This document shows, in pieces, positions 1-9,244 of a stretch of 64,000 bases of DNA; position 1 is the first letter of the stretch; the number at the start of each line of letters is the position of its first letter. Location of the stretch: the NCBI RefSeq assembly GCF_015680705.1, contig NZ_JADNYP010000005.1:186001-250000 (forward strand), read 5' to 3'. This stretch comes from Pseudomonas fulva. GTDB taxonomy: Bacteria > Pseudomonadota > Gammaproteobacteria > Pseudomonadales > Pseudomonadaceae. Below the pieces are notes generated by a model. The model saw only the letters and a program-made list of their open reading frames with translations, was not told the origin of the DNA and searched no databases. The translations under genes and the position numbers were made by a program.

Positions 1-776
1 TCGTGATCGCGCACTTCCATAACGTCATCATCGGTGGTGCCGTCTTCGGCTACATCGCGGGCTTCGCCTTCTGGTTCCCGAAAGCGTTCGGCTTCACCCT
101 CAACGAGAAGTGGGGCAAGACGGCCTTCTGGTTCTGGATCACCGGCTTCTACGTGACCTTCATGCCGCTGTACGCGCTGGGCTTCATGGGCATGACTCGT
201 CGCCTGAACCACACCGACAACCCGCTGTGGGAACCCTATCTGTACGTCGCCATGGTCGGTGTCGTGCTGATCGCCTGCGGTATCGCCAGCCAGCTGATCC
301 AGTTGTTCGTTTCGGTCCGCGACCGCAAGCAGAACCCGGACGTGACCGGCGACCCATGGGGCGGCCGTACCCTGGAGTGGTCGACTTCCTCGCCACCCCC
401 GTTCTACAACTTCGCCACCATGCCGGAGAAAGTCGGCCTGGATGCCTGGCATGAAGCCAAGGAAGCGGGTGTCGCGTACAAGGTCCCGACCCAGTACCAG
501 CCGATCCACATGCCGAACAACACGTCGACTGGTGTGTTCATGGGCCTGCTGCTGGCGGTCTTTGGCTTCGCGTTCATCTGGCACATCTGGTGGCTGGTCG
601 GCGTGAGCCTGGTCGCGACCATTGCGGTCTTCGTTCGCCACGCCGCGCGTGACGACCAGGGCTACATGGTTCCGGCCGAGGAAGTGGCGCGCATCGAAGG
701 TGAACGCCACAGGGCCCTGCAGCTCGCCGGCGTGCCTACCGGTGGCGCTCGTGTCGAAACGTTTGAACGGGTTTAA
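1..776 (+). CDS. cyoB: Cytochrome bo3 ubiquinol oxidase subunit I, C-terminal part (5' truncated by window)
   Basis: This is the catalytic subunit of the proton-pumping quinol oxidase of the inner membrane, which reduces O2 to water with electrons from ubiquinol. About 257 C-terminal residues are visible out of roughly 670 usual for the family; the reading frame is open at base 1, so the first GTG is an internal valine. The visible part opens with AHFHNV, whose two histidines are the ligands of heme o3 and low-spin heme b in heme-copper oxidases. Several further hydrophobic helices follow, then a polar tail rich in charged residues. cyoC starts 3 bases downstream, so the gene belongs to the cyoABCDE operon, with cyoA lying outside the window. 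Confidence 0.97.
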   Translation, partial: VIAHFHNVIIGGAVFGYIAGFAFWFPKAFGFTLNEKWGKTAFWFWITGFYVTFMPLYALGFMGMTRRLNHTDNPLWEPYLYVAMVGVVLIACGIASQLIQLFVSVRDRKQNPDVTGDPWGGRTLEWSTSSPPPFYNFATMPEKVGLDAWHEAKEAGVAYKVPTQYQPIHMPNNTSTGVFMGLLLAVFGFAFIWHIWWLVGVSLVATIAVFVRHAARDDQGYMVPAEEVARIEGERHRALQLAGVPTGGARVETFERV

Positions 777-779
777 TCA

Positions 780-1403
780 ATGTCCAGTCATGTAATCAAC
801 GCTGGTGCTCATGGTCACGACCATGGGCACGACGATCACCACCACGACTCGGGCCAGATGACCGTCTTCGGTTTCTGGCTGTACCTGATGACCGACTGCA
901 TCCTGTTTGCGTCGCTCTTCGCCACCTACGCGGTGCTGTCCGGCAGTTTTGCCGGCGGCCCGTCGGGTCATGACATCTTCGAACTGCCCTTCGTGGCCGT
1001 CGAAACCGGTCTGCTGCTGCTGTCGAGCATCACCTTCGGCTTCGCCATGCTGCAGATGTTCAAGGGCAACAAGGCGGGCGTGCTGGGCTGGTTGGCCGTC
1101 ACCTTCCTGTTCGGCGCAGGCTTCATCGGGATGGAAGTCTACGAGTTCCATCACCTGATCAACGAAGGCTTCGGCCCTAACCGCAGCGGCTTCCTGTCGG
1201 GCTTCTTCGCCCTGGTAGGTACCCACGGCCTGCACGTGACCTCCGGTCTGATCTGGATGGCGGTACTGATGTACCAGATCAACACCCAAGGCATCACCCC
1301 GACCGTCAAGACCCGCATGAGCTGCCTGAGCCTGTTCTGGCACTTCCTGGACGTGGTCTGGATCTGTGTCTTCACCGTCGTCTATCTGCTGGGGGTTCTG
1401 TAA
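780..1403 (+). CDS. cyoC: Cytochrome bo3 ubiquinol oxidase subunit III
   Basis: A 207-residue integral membrane subunit of the bo3 oxidase, of the COX3 family, with five predicted membrane helices. The conserved [24 protein letters not shown] helix (about residues 34-57) and the [14 protein letters not shown] segment are typical of CyoC. The N-terminus before the first helix is strikingly histidine-rich (residues 12-24 alternate His with Gly and Asp); E. coli CyoC has a shorter version, so this is an exaggerated family trait. The stop codon overlaps the cyoD start by one base (TAATG), implying coupled translation inside the cyo operon. Confidence 0.97.
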   Translation: MSSHVINAGAHGHDHGHDDHHHDSGQMTVFGFWLYLMTDCILFASLFATYAVLSGSFAGGPSGHDIFELPFVAVETGLLLLSSITFGFAMLQMFKGNKAGVLGWLAVTFLFGAGFIGMEVYEFHHLINEGFGPNRSGFLSGFFALVGTHGLHVTSGLIWMAVLMYQINTQGITPTVKTRMSCLSLFWHFLDVVWICVFTVVYLLGVL

Positions 1404-1735
1404 TGGCCAATGCACACGACACTCATCACGAAGGCAATCACGGTAGCGTGAAGTCGTACGTCATCGGCTTCGTCCTGTCGGTGATCCTGACTGCGATTCC
1501 CTTCGGTCTGGTGATGTACCCGAGCCTGCCGAAGAACCTGACCGTCCTGATCGTGGTGGCCCTGGCCGCCATCCAGGTGGTGGTGCACCTGTTCTACTTC
1601 CTGCACATGGACCGTTCGAAGACGCAGCGCAACAACCTGTCGACGTTCCTGTTCACCACCATGGTGATCGCACTGCTGGTTGGCCTGTCGCTGTGGATCA
1701 TGTTCAGCATCCACTATGAAATGTTGGCCAAGTGA
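1403..1735 (+). CDS. cyoD: Cytochrome bo3 ubiquinol oxidase subunit IV
   Basis: A small 110-residue subunit with three membrane helices that assists assembly of the CuB/heme o3 site in the bo3 oxidase. The sequence shows a polar His-containing N-terminus, then helices at about residues 18-40, 47-66 and 80-102, with the conserved [12 protein letters not shown] segment at the second helix. The start codon overlaps the cyoC stop (TAATG). It is the usual length for CyoD. Confidence 0.96.
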   Translation: MANAHDTHHEGNHGSVKSYVIGFVLSVILTAIPFGLVMYPSLPKNLTVLIVVALAAIQVVVHLFYFLHMDRSKTQRNNLSTFLFTTMVIALLVGLSLWIMFSIHYEMLAK

Positions 1736-1746
1736 GGAAAGACCGC

Positions 1747-2634
1747 ATGTCCCTGAAGCACTTTATCCAAATCACCAAACCGGGGATCATTTTCGGTAAC
1801 GTGCTTTCCGTGGCGGGGGGCTTCTTCCTCGCCGCGCAGGGTCATGTGGACTTCGCGCTGTTCCTGGCCGTGGTCGTGGGTACCTCCCTGGTGGTCGGCT
1901 CCGGTTGTGCGTTCAACAACTGCATCGACCGTGACATCGACCAGAAGATGGAGCGCACCAAGAACCGCGCCATGGTCCAGGGGGCGATGTCGCTGCCCGT
2001 CGCGCTGGCTTATGCCACGCTGCTCGGGATAGCGGGTTTCACCCTGCTGTACGTCCAGGCCAACCCGCTGGCGGCGTATTGCGCCCTGGCCGGCTTCGTC
2101 ATCTACGTCGGGTTCTACAGCCTCTGGCTCAAGCGCCGCTCGGTGCACGGCACCCTGGTAGGCAGCCTGTCGGGTGCCATGCCTCCGGTGATCGGCTACT
2201 GCGCCGTGAGCAACAGTTTCGACCTGGCTGCGGTGACCCTGCTGGTGATGTTCAGCCTGTGGCAGATGCCACACAGCTTCGCGATCGCGATCTTCCGCTT
2301 CAATGACTACCGCGCGGCGAAGATTCCAGTGCTGCCGGTGGCTCGTGGCATCCTTGCCGCGAAGAGGCAGATCGTCCTCTATGTGCTGGCCTTCCTGCTC
2401 GCCACCTTGATGCTCACCCTTGGCGGCTACGCCGGCCTGGGCTACCTGGCCGTCGCCGCGGCCATGGGCCTGTACTGGCTGTACATGGCCTGGGGTGGCT
2501 ACAAGGCCGAGGACGACAGCAAATGGGCGCGCAAGGTCTTTGGCTTCTCCATTCTCACCGTCACTGCATTGAGCGTGATGATGTCGGTGGACAGCCAGAC
2601 AGCGTCCGATGTGCTGATGACCTACGCGCGCTGA
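1747..2634 (+). CDS. cyoE: Protoheme IX farnesyltransferase (heme O synthase)
   Basis: Transfers a farnesyl group to heme B to make heme O, the cofactor of the bo3 oxidase; an inner-membrane UbiA-family prenyltransferase of 295 residues. The first Asp-rich motif is NNCIDRDID (N58, D61, D65), which binds the Mg-diphosphate, and the second conserved stretch is [13 protein letters not shown] (from N186). Seven to nine hydrophobic helices are visible. ATG 1747 is chosen because it gives the family N-terminus [14 protein letters not shown] and has GAGGAAAG upstream; an in-frame GTG at 1732 would overlap cyoD but adds an atypical extension. It is the last gene of the cyo operon, with a terminator 22 bases downstream. 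Confidence 0.96.
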   Translation: MSLKHFIQITKPGIIFGNVLSVAGGFFLAAQGHVDFALFLAVVVGTSLVVGSGCAFNNCIDRDIDQKMERTKNRAMVQGAMSLPVALAYATLLGIAGFTLLYVQANPLAAYCALAGFVIYVGFYSLWLKRRSVHGTLVGSLSGAMPPVIGYCAVSNSFDLAAVTLLVMFSLWQMPHSFAIAIFRFNDYRAAKIPVLPVARGILAAKRQIVLYVLAFLLATLMLTLGGYAGLGYLAVAAAMGLYWLYMAWGGYKAEDDSKWARKVFGFSILTVTALSVMMSVDSQTASDVLMTYAR

Positions 2635-2656
2635 TACAGGCACCTGCCGTATCCAG

Positions 2657-2685
2657 AACCCTGGCCAATGTGCCAGGGTTTTTTT
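2657..2685 (+). terminator. Rho-independent terminator of the cyo operon
   Basis: A 9-bp stem (AACCCTGGC at 2657-2665 pairing with GCCAGGGTT at 2672-2680) closes a 6-base loop. A run of T residues continues to 2685. It lies just after the cyoE stop and before a new transcription unit. Confidence 0.9.
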
Positions 2686-2742
2686 ATGGGTGCCTGATTG
2701 CCGGGGCGCTGAGCGGTGCGCAAGCATCTTTCGAGCGATCAG

Positions 2743-2770
2743 TTGTCATTCGATCGAATCGAGAGATAAA
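2743..2770 (+). promoter_or_regulatory. Possible sigma-70 promoter for the aminotransferase gene
   Basis: TTGTCA (2743-2748) and GATAAA (2765-2770) are separated by 16 bases and lie about 130 bases ahead of the aminotransferase start. The match is partial and the placement rests only on hexamer similarity. Confidence 0.3.
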
Positions 2771-2900
2771 CCCTAAAATGGATTGATAAACGGGAAATAA
2801 GCCTTTACATGCTTGTTGGATCGAGATTATCTTTCGGCATGGTCGCCGCAGCGGCCAGCGTCGCTCGGACGGTTCCGGGCGCTTACGTCTCGAGGAAATC

Positions 2901-4133
2901 ATGGCCGAACAAGGTTCGCCGCGCCGTTTTGCGCGCATCGATCGTCTCCCACCCTATGTCTTCAATATCACTGCCGAGCTCAAGATGGCGGCCCGCCGTC
3001 GTGGCGAGGACATCATCGACCTGAGCATGGGCAACCCGGACGGCGCGACCCCGCCGCACATCGTCGACAAGCTCGTGCAGGTCGCCCAGCGCGAAGACAC
3101 CCACGGATATTCCACCTCGCGCGGTATCCCGCGTCTGCGGCGTGCCATTTCCCGCTGGTACCAGGAGCGCTACCAGGTCGAGATCGATCCAGAAAGCGAG
3201 GCCATCGTCACCATCGGCTCCAAGGAGGGCCTGGCCCATCTGATGCTCGCCACCCTTGACCAGGGCGATACGGTGCTGGTGCCCAATCCGAGCTACCCCA
3301 TCCACATCTACGGTGCGGTGATCGCCGGCGCGCAAGTGCGCTCGGTGCCGCTAGTGCCTGGGGTGGACTTCTTCAACGAGCTGGAGCGAGCGATCCGCGA
3401 GTCGATCCCCAAGCCGAAGATGATGATTCTCGGTTTCCCATCCAACCCCACCGCGCAGTGCGTCGAGCTGGATTTCTTCGAGCGGGTGGTAGCCCTGGCC
3501 AAGCAGTACGACGTGCTGGTGGTGCATGACCTGGCCTATGCCGACATCGTCTATGACGGCTGGAAAGCGCCGTCGATCATGCAGGTGCCCGGCGCCAAGG
3601 ACATCGCGGTGGAATTCTTCACGCTGTCCAAGAGCTATAACATGGCCGGCTGGCGCATCGGCTTCATGGTTGGCAACCCCGAACTGGTCAACGCCCTGGC
3701 ACGGATCAAGAGCTATCACGACTACGGTACCTTCACGCCGTTGCAGGTAGCGGCCATCGCCGCGCTGGAAGGTGACCAGCAGTGCGTGCGCGATATCGCC
3801 GAGCAGTATCGCCAGCGTCGCAACCTGCTGGTCAAAGGGCTGCACGAGCTGGGCTGGATGGTCGAGAACCCCAAGGCCTCCATGTACGTGTGGGCGAAGA
3901 TTCCGCCGCAGTACGCTCACCTGGGCTCGCTGGAGTTCGCCAAGAAGTTGCTGGCCGAGGCCAAGGTCTGCGTATCGCCTGGGATCGGCTTCGGTGAATA
4001 TGGCGACGATCATGTGCGCTTCGCCCTGATCGAGAACCAGGACCGGATCCGTCAGGCCGTTCGCGGCATTCGCCAGATGTTCCGCACCGACGCTCGCTCA
4101 GTGGGGCGCAGCGAGTCCGAAGTCGCCGGTTGA
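2901..4133 (+). CDS. alaC: PLP-dependent aminotransferase, AlaC-type (alanine/pyruvate transaminase)
   Basis: A 410-residue fold-type I class I/II aminotransferase resembling AlaC of enterobacteria, which interconverts pyruvate plus glutamate with alanine plus 2-oxoglutarate. Visible family features are the substrate-side segment LSMGNPDGATPP (about 41-52), the SNPT motif with N182, the PLP-contacting D210 and Y213 (HDLAYAD), and the Schiff-base lysine K244 in TLSKSYNMAGWRIGF. Length is normal. The ATG at 2901 has GAGGAAATC directly upstream, a good ribosome site. It stands alone as a single-gene unit after the cyo terminator. AlaC rather than another aminotransferase is inferred from overall resemblance; substrate is unproven. 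Confidence 0.85.
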   Translation: MAEQGSPRRFARIDRLPPYVFNITAELKMAARRRGEDIIDLSMGNPDGATPPHIVDKLVQVAQREDTHGYSTSRGIPRLRRAISRWYQERYQVEIDPESEAIVTIGSKEGLAHLMLATLDQGDTVLVPNPSYPIHIYGAVIAGAQVRSVPLVPGVDFFNELERAIRESIPKPKMMILGFPSNPTAQCVELDFFERVVALAKQYDVLVVHDLAYADIVYDGWKAPSIMQVPGAKDIAVEFFTLSKSYNMAGWRIGFMVGNPELVNALARIKSYHDYGTFTPLQVAAIAALEGDQQCVRDIAEQYRQRRNLLVKGLHELGWMVENPKASMYVWAKIPPQYAHLGSLEFAKKLLAEAKVCVSPGIGFGEYGDDHVRFALIENQDRIRQAVRGIRQMFRTDARSVGRSESEVAG

Positions 4134-4433
4134 GTCGTGTCGTCAAGGATGATCGTTCAAGCAGGCTGTTCGGCGCAGGCCATGCGTCGGGCAGCCTGCG
4201 GAGTGTTTGCGCCGAGCGGTGAGCTATTTTTTCCAGCCCCTCTTCTCAGGCGCTCGAGGTTGGATTAAAAAGAGCAGCGGGCCAGATGCTTTGCAGCTCG
4301 GATGAGAAGATCCGTCTGCCGTCCGACCTCATCGCGGCTCGAGTCGCGCTGGGGCAGGGCAAGCAGCGGTGTCCTTGCCTGATCGCCATGCAAGCAGACC
4401 CGAACAATCACAACCTTCCCTAGTCTGTCCATC
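4134..4433. other. Intergenic region without a recognised gene
   Basis: About 300 bases separate the aminotransferase from the YkgJ-family gene. It contains an 8-bp inverted repeat (GCAGGCTG near 4160 and CAGCCTGC near 4193) with a long loop, followed about 25 bases later by a T6 run, which might serve as a weak terminator. Minus-strand open frames that cross it run antisense into the next gene and look like chance frames. No RNA family is recognised. Confidence 0.4.
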
Positions 4434-4808
4434 ATGTCCGAATACAACCCTTGCTTGAACTGCGGCGCCTGCTGCGGGTATTTCCGTGTGTCCTTCTTCT
4501 GGGGCGAGTGCGAGTCGGCCGGCGGGCTGGTGCCCGATGACCTGGTGGTGCAGATCAACCCGACCCGGGTGGCCATGATCGGTACCGACAGCAAGCCATG
4601 CCGTTGCATCAGCCTTGAGGGCGAGATTGGCAAGCAGGTCGCCTGCGCGATCTATGCGCAACGCTCGAGCCCATGCCGGGAGTTCGAGGCCTCCTGGGTT
4701 GACGGGATGCATAACCCCAGTTGCGATGCGGCGCGTGCCGCCCATGGCCTGCCGCCGCTGGAGGCCAACGAGCCACACTGGCCCGATGAAGGCGCCGAGG
4801 TAGCCTGA
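4434..4808 (+). CDS. YkgJ-family cysteine-cluster protein (putative metal-binding)
   Basis: A 124-residue soluble protein of the YkgJ/UPF0153 family, whose conserved cysteines are thought to bind zinc or an iron-sulfur cluster; its cellular role is unknown. The N-terminus carries C7, C10, C13 and C14 (CLNCGACC), and further cysteines follow at CRC, ACAIY and SPCREF. An aspartate/glutamate-rich tail ends the protein. The start ATG at 4434 gives the standard N-terminus. No operon partner is apparent: it is flanked by a long intergenic space upstream and a poorly conserved membrane protein gene downstream. Confidence 0.85.
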   Translation: MSEYNPCLNCGACCGYFRVSFFWGECESAGGLVPDDLVVQINPTRVAMIGTDSKPCRCISLEGEIGKQVACAIYAQRSSPCREFEASWVDGMHNPSCDAARAAHGLPPLEANEPHWPDEGAEVA

Positions 4809-4868
4809 CGGTCGCTGGCGCGTCGGCTGCCCTGGCGCCGATGCTGTCATCCGGGCGACAGGTGCGCT

Positions 4869-5444
4869 ATGGTCGGCGTCCCGATGACCTCGATGGAGCG
4901 CCACTTGCCTGCCCGTTACCTTGCCATCAGCCTGGCGCTCTACCTGCTCGGACTCTGCTTCGATGGCGCGCGGATGAGTGGGGGCGCGCATATGCCGGCG
5001 TTGCAGATGCTGATCTACGGGCCATGGGGCATGCCATTCGGGCTGTTCCAATGGTTGGCCAATCCGTTGCTGGCGGTGGCTATCCTGGTTCATCGACGCT
5101 GGCGCCGGCTGGCCTTGCTGGCGGGCCTGCTGGCCTTGTACCTGGCAGCGAGCAGTCTGGGCATCGAGCGCCTCCCCGATAACCAGAGCTATGCCTTTGC
5201 GACAGTCACCGGGCTCGGCGGCGGGTTCTGGCTGTGGCTGGCCGCCATCCTGGTTTTCTGCCTGGGCCAGGGATGGTGGTGCTGGAAAGCGCGCGCGGCC
5301 AGCGACATGCCAGGTTGGCACTGGCTGGACATGGCCTTGCTGCTGGTGCTGGCCTTCACCTGCCATGCCGCGACCCAGATGCCCTCGCTGCGCTTCGATC
5401 CGCAGCGGGTCCTGGCGCCAGCGGAGCCGTCCCAGGTGCTTTGA
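4869..5444 (+). CDS. Hypothetical multi-pass membrane protein
   Basis: I do not recognise this 191-residue protein. It has four to five hydrophobic segments (roughly residues 14-32, 40-60, 66-84, 110-130 and 145-163) separated by short loops, with few charged residues, so it is an inner-membrane protein. Internal starts at 4884 and 4893 (MERHLPARYLAIS) are possible, and no strong ribosome site distinguishes them. It follows the YkgJ-family gene on the same strand by 60 bases and may share its transcript. No catalytic motif is seen. Confidence 0.6.
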   Translation: MVGVPMTSMERHLPARYLAISLALYLLGLCFDGARMSGGAHMPALQMLIYGPWGMPFGLFQWLANPLLAVAILVHRRWRRLALLAGLLALYLAASSLGIERLPDNQSYAFATVTGLGGGFWLWLAAILVFCLGQGWWCWKARAASDMPGWHWLDMALLLVLAFTCHAATQMPSLRFDPQRVLAPAEPSQVL

Positions 5445-5516
5445 CATTTTGCGGCGCAGCGGCAAAGGTAGCGATCTTGAATGTCATGCACGATGACCAA
5501 TCACTTGGAGGATTCC

Positions 5517-5909
5517 ATGGACCATCGCCTTACCTCGTGTCTGAGCCTGCTGCTGATCCTGGCTGCGCCGCCAGCCCTGGCCGACGACAGCTCGCCGAGC
5601 TACACCCAGTGCATGGACAAGGCTTCCAGCACCGTGGCCATGGGCAGTTGCATCCAGGCCGAGACCAGGCAGCAGGATGGCAGACTGAACCGGGTCTACA
5701 AACAGCTGATGGGCAAGCTCGACAAGTCGCAGCAGAAGACACTGCGCGACGTGCAGCGACAGTGGATCGCCTACCGTGACGGCAACTGTGCATTCCATGC
5801 CCAGGCCAGCGGCGGAACGATGGCGCAACTCGACGCAGGCATGTGCGTGCTGGACATGACCCGTGCGCGCGCGGTGGAGCTGGAGCGGATCGCGAATCCC
5901 GAGCGGTGA
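5517..5909 (+). CDS. Exported DUF1311/LprI-family lysozyme-inhibitor-like protein
   Basis: A 130-residue secreted protein. A signal peptide is evident (MDHRLTSCLSLLLILAAPPALADD, cleavage after ALA about residue 22). The mature part has the LprI/DUF1311 layout: a first helix with QCMDKAS, a central helix pair containing LNRVYKQLMGKL and LRDVQRQWIAYRDGNC, and a final cysteine in GMCVLDMTR; the four mature cysteines probably form disulfides. Members of this family include a mycobacterial lysozyme inhibitor, but most are uncharacterised. ATG 5517 is preferred to the upstream 5481 because TTGGAGG lies 6 bases ahead and the signal peptide then starts correctly. Confidence 0.8.
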   Translation: MDHRLTSCLSLLLILAAPPALADDSSPSYTQCMDKASSTVAMGSCIQAETRQQDGRLNRVYKQLMGKLDKSQQKTLRDVQRQWIAYRDGNCAFHAQASGGTMAQLDAGMCVLDMTRARAVELERIANPER

Positions 5910-5937
5910 AGATCGAGGGGCAGGGTGGTGCTAGGGG

Positions 5938-5960
5938 CCTGGGCCGCAATGCGGCCCAGG
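5938..5960. terminator. Strong G+C hairpin after the LprI-family gene (possible terminator)
   Basis: A perfect 10-bp stem (CCTGGGCCGC at 5938-5947 with GCGGCCCAGG at 5951-5960) closes a 3-base loop. There is no T run, so intrinsic termination would be inefficient. It lies between the convergent LprI-family and selU genes. Confidence 0.45.
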
Positions 5961-6064
5961 ATCTGCCAGGCGACCACCGTTCTCACCTCGCTGGCACGGC
6001 CGCTCCTGCAAAGGCCAGGCTGCGCCATCGGTAGGATGAGGAGTACTGGAAACGGCGCCGACCG

Positions 6065-7177
6065 TTACCCCCTTGGGTCAACACCTCGCGCCCTGGCCTG
6101 GAGATACTCGCGCACCTGCTCGCCGTCGCCAGCGAACTCGATGCGCTCGGCCTTTGCTTCGCGCTGGTAGGCGTACATCGGGTCGTAGTATTCGTTGAGC
6201 AGGCCTTCGATCCAGCCCCGGTGCAACTCTACCGATCCACTGCGCAGCTGTTGCTCGAGTGCTTGGTGCAACAGCTCGGACAAGCGCTGGAAGCGCTCGC
6301 CACCCAGGCGCTTGTGGATACGCGCCATGCTCTGGCGCAGGCGCTCGGCGAACAGCTGGCGGCCTTCGTCCTCGCCATGCAGCTCGACGAACTCGGCGCA
6401 CAGGTTGATCACATAGTCGCGCAAGATACGCTCGACCCGGTTGGCGAAGCTGTCCTCCAGCCATACCAGCGGATACCGTTGCATGCCCTGATACAGTTCC
6501 AACGGCACCGAGCAGCTGCCGACGATACGGCCTTCGTCCTCAAGCACGAACTGCTCGATGCCGCGAGCGCGCTTGCTGAGGATGTCGATGGCAAGGTTGT
6601 TCTCGAAATCGATCTGCGCCGGCTGCGCGGTGGCGCGCTTGCCGAAGCTCGAGCCGCGGTGGTTGGCATGCCCCTCGAGGTCGAGCACGTTGTCGAGTTG
6701 CAGCAGCACATCGGTCTTGCCGGTGCCGGTCAGCCCGCCGATCAGCACGAACTCGCACTGCTCCACGGCCTGCAGGGTCGTGTCGAGCAGGAAATTGCGC
6801 AGCGCCTTGTAGCCACCCTTGATCCGCGGATAGTCGATGCCAGCTTGCTTGAGCCACTGCTGAACGATCTGCGAACGCAAGCCACCACGCAGGCAATACA
6901 GGTAACCGTCCGGGTGCGCCTTGGCGAATGCCGCCCAGGCTTGCATGCGTTCCTCCCGCTTGGCGCCGCTGACCAGCTGGTGACCCAGGTCGATGGCCGC
7001 TGCCTGGCCGTGCAGCTTGTAGCAGGTGCCGACCTTCTGCCGCTCCTGGTCGTTCATCAGCGGCAGGTTGACCGTGTTGGGAAAGGCGCCCTTGGCGAAT
7101 TCGATCGGCGCGCGCATGTCCATCATCGGCGCGCCTTCGAGGAACAGCCGGCGGAAATCGGTGCAGTCGTCGCGCAT
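6065..7177 (-). CDS. selU: tRNA 2-selenouridine synthase (SelU/MnmH)
   Basis: Replaces sulfur with selenium at the wobble 2-thiouridine of tRNAs, using selenophosphate, through a geranylated intermediate. The 370-residue protein has an N-terminal rhodanese domain with the active-site cysteine C95 in YCLRGGLRS, followed by a P-loop domain with GLTGTGKT (about 148-155). ATG at 7177 gives the family start [12 protein letters not shown]; the open frame runs 50 codons further upstream but inside selD. The start overlaps the selD stop by one base (TGATG), so it is translated coupled to selD, which makes its selenium donor. Confidence 0.95.
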   Translation of the reverse strand: MRDDCTDFRRLFLEGAPMMDMRAPIEFAKGAFPNTVNLPLMNDQERQKVGTCYKLHGQAAAIDLGHQLVSGAKREERMQAWAAFAKAHPDGYLYCLRGGLRSQIVQQWLKQAGIDYPRIKGGYKALRNFLLDTTLQAVEQCEFVLIGGLTGTGKTDVLLQLDNVLDLEGHANHRGSSFGKRATAQPAQIDFENNLAIDILSKRARGIEQFVLEDEGRIVGSCSVPLELYQGMQRYPLVWLEDSFANRVERILRDYVINLCAEFVELHGEDEGRQLFAERLRQSMARIHKRLGGERFQRLSELLHQALEQQLRSGSVELHRGWIEGLLNEYYDPMYAYQREAKAERIEFAGDGEQVREYLQARARGVDPRG

Positions 7178-8211
7178 CAAAGCACCTCGACCGCGTGGCT
7201 CTGTCGCTCGACCAGCTCGCCGATCGGCGCCAGGTCCAGCCCCAGTTGCGAAGCGACGGCGAGGAACTCGGCCTCGCCTTCGACGGTGACGGCCACCAGC
7301 AGGCCGCCACTGGTCTGTGGATCGCACAAAAGGTGCTTCTGGTCGTCGCTCAGCGGCCCGATCTTATGCCCGTAGCTGTCATGGTTGCGCAGCGTACCGC
7401 CAGGAATGCAGCCTTCGGCCAGGTAATGGTCGACGCCCGGCAGGCGCGGCACGGCGGCGACGCGCAGCTGGGCGGTCAGGCCGCTGCCTTCGGCCAGCTC
7501 GACGAGGTGACCGAGCAGGCCGAAGCCGGTCACATCGGTCATGGCCTTGACCCCAGGGAGCTTGCCGAAGCGGCTGCCAGGCGTGTTCAAGGTGCACATC
7601 CAGTCGCGCGCCAGGCCCTGGTCCTCGGCGCGCAGTTTGGACTTCTTTTCGGCCGTGGTCAGGATGCCGATGCCCAGTGGTTTGGTCAGGTACAGGCGGC
7701 AGCCCGCGGTGGCGGTATCGTTGCGCTTGAGATGACGCTTGCTGACCACGCCAGTGACCGCCAGGCCGAAGATCGGCTCGGGCGCATCGATGGAATGGCC
7801 GCCGGCCAGCGGGATGCCGGCTTCGGCGCACACCGCCCGTCCGCCGCGAATCACTTCGCGAGCGACTTCCGGGGCCAGCAGGTTGACCGGCCAGCCAAGG
7901 ATGGCGATGGCCATCAGCGGGTCGCCACCCATGGCATAGATGTCGCTGATCGCATTGGTCGCGGCGATCCGGCCGAAATCGTAGGGATCATCCACGATCG
8001 GCATGAAGAAGTCGGTGGTCGAGACCACCCCGCGCTCGTCGTCCAGCGCATACACCGCGGCATCGTCGCGCGAGGCGTTGCCGACCCAGAGCCTGGGATC
8101 CGGCGCCTGGATGCCGCTTTCGGCGAGGATCAGGTCCAGCACCTTGGGGGAAATCTTGCAGCCGCAGCCAGCACCGTGGCTGTACTGGGTCAGGCGAATG
8201 GGCTCGCTCAT
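7177..8211 (-). CDS. selD: Selenide, water dikinase (selenophosphate synthetase)
   Basis: Makes selenophosphate from selenide and ATP; PurM-like ATP-binding fold, 344 residues. The catalytic pair is visible in [10 protein letters not shown]16 (equivalent to E. coli C17, here a normal cysteine rather than selenocysteine) and K19. Further family features are [39 protein letters not shown] and [13 protein letters not shown] 8211 gives the standard [13 protein letters not shown] start. It leads a two-gene unit with selU. No selABC genes are in this window; the visible partner is only the tRNA-modifying enzyme. Confidence 0.97.
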   Translation of the reverse strand: MSEPIRLTQYSHGAGCGCKISPKVLDLILAESGIQAPDPRLWVGNASRDDAAVYALDDERGVVSTTDFFMPIVDDPYDFGRIAATNAISDIYAMGGDPLMAIAILGWPVNLLAPEVAREVIRGGRAVCAEAGIPLAGGHSIDAPEPIFGLAVTGVVSKRHLKRNDTATAGCRLYLTKPLGIGILTTAEKKSKLRAEDQGLARDWMCTLNTPGSRFGKLPGVKAMTDVTGFGLLGHLVELAEGSGLTAQLRVAAVPRLPGVDHYLAEGCIPGGTLRNHDSYGHKIGPLSDDQKHLLCDPQTSGGLLVAVTVEGEAEFLAVASQLGLDLAPIGELVERQSHAVEVL

Positions 8212-8238
8212 ACGCACCTCTGATTTTCGTGATGCGCG

Positions 8239-8279
8239 ATTGTAGCAAAGCTGGCCTTTGCGCCTGCGGCTCTTATAAT
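8239..8279. promoter_or_regulatory. Divergent selD / phnD-like control region with a central palindrome
   Basis: A minus-strand TACAAT (8244-8239) points to selD, and a perfect plus-strand TATAAT (8274-8279) points to the transporter operon. Between them is the 17-bp palindrome GCAAAG-CTGGC-CTTTGC (8245-8261), touching the first hexamer and covering the -35 position of the second. No good -35 hexamers are seen, which fits regulated promoters. Operator function is inferred. Confidence 0.45.
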
Positions 8280-8389
8280 TGTCCGCTCGACCGCATGTCG
8301 CGACGCCGTCTCGTCGCTGTCCCAGCGCAGCCGCACGCCGGCAGACAACCACATTGCCATCCTTCCCCGCTATTGAACCGGAGAACCTC

Positions 8390-9244
8390 ATGCTCAAACG
8401 CCCGCTCGCGCTTGCCGCCGGCCTCGTGCTGTCCTGCTGCGCCGCCCTTGCCCAGGCCGCCGATACCCTGCGGGTCAGTGCCATTCCCGACGAGGCGCCG
8501 ACCGAATTGCTGCGCAAGTTCAAGCCGCTTGGGGCCTACCTCGAGCAGCAGACCGGCATGAAGGTGCGGTTCGTGCCGGTGGCCGACTACCCGGCGGTGG
8601 TGGAGGCGCTGGCCAGCAATCGGCTCGACATGGCCTGGCTGGGCGGCTTCACCTTCGTCCAGGTGCACCTGAAGGACCCGACCGCGACCCCGCTGGTGCA
8701 GCGCGAGCAGGATGCGCAGTTCACCAGCAAGTTCATCACGGCCAACCCGCAAGTGCACAGCCTGGCCGATCTCAAGGGCAAGACCTTCGCCTTCGGCTCG
8801 ATTTCCTCGACCTCGGGCAGCCTGATGCCACGCTATTTCATGCTCAAGAACGACGGCATCACCCCCGAGGGGTACTTCAGCCGAATCGCCTATTCAGGCG
8901 CGCATGACGCCACCGCGGCCTGGGTGCAGGCTGGCAAGGTCGACGCCGGGGTGCTCAACGCCAGCGTGTGGGACAAGCTGGTCGCCTCCGGCAAGGTCGA
9001 TACCGACAAGGTCAAGGTGTTCGCAACCACGCCGACCTACTTCGACTACAACTGGACCGTGCGTGGCAACCTCGACCCGGTGCTGAAGAGCAAGCTCAAG
9101 GCGGCGTTCCTCGCGCTCGACCCGGCCAATCCCGAGCACAAGGCGATTCTCGACTTGCAGGCCGCCAGCCGCTTCATCGAGACCAGCCCGGAAAACTACC
9201 AGGGCACCGAGGAGGCTGCGCGCGCCGCCGGGCTGCTCAAGTGA
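8390..9244 (+). CDS. PhnD-family ABC transporter periplasmic substrate-binding protein
   Basis: A 284-residue periplasmic solute-binding protein of the phosphonate/phosphite/oxyanion class (PhnD/PtxB-like). The signal peptide [23 protein letters not shown] ends near residue 23. Typical features are [21 protein letters not shown] near the mature N-terminus, the [13 protein letters not shown] strand, and the [16 protein letters not shown] anion-binding loop. The ATG at 8390 is chosen because it begins the signal peptide; the open frame extends further upstream without one. It leads a four-gene transporter operon and its stop overlaps the next GTG by four bases. The real ligand cannot be read from sequence: phosphonate, phosphite or another oxyanion are possible. 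Confidence 0.85.
   Translation: MLKRPLALAAGLVLSCCAALAQAADTLRVSAIPDEAPTELLRKFKPLGAYLEQQTGMKVRFVPVADYPAVVEALASNRLDMAWLGGFTFVQVHLKDPTATPLVQREQDAQFTSKFITANPQVHSLADLKGKTFAFGSISSTSGSLMPRYFMLKNDGITPEGYFSRIAYSGAHDATAAWVQAGKVDAGVLNASVWDKLVASGKVDTDKVKVFATTPTYFDYNWTVRGNLDPVLKSKLKAAFLALDPANPEHKAILDLQAASRFIETSPENYQGTEEAARAAGLLK

Noticed and set aside
780..870. His-rich CyoC N-terminus considered as a separate metal-binding element
   Set aside because: E. coli CyoC has a similar if shorter His-rich start, so it is a family feature.
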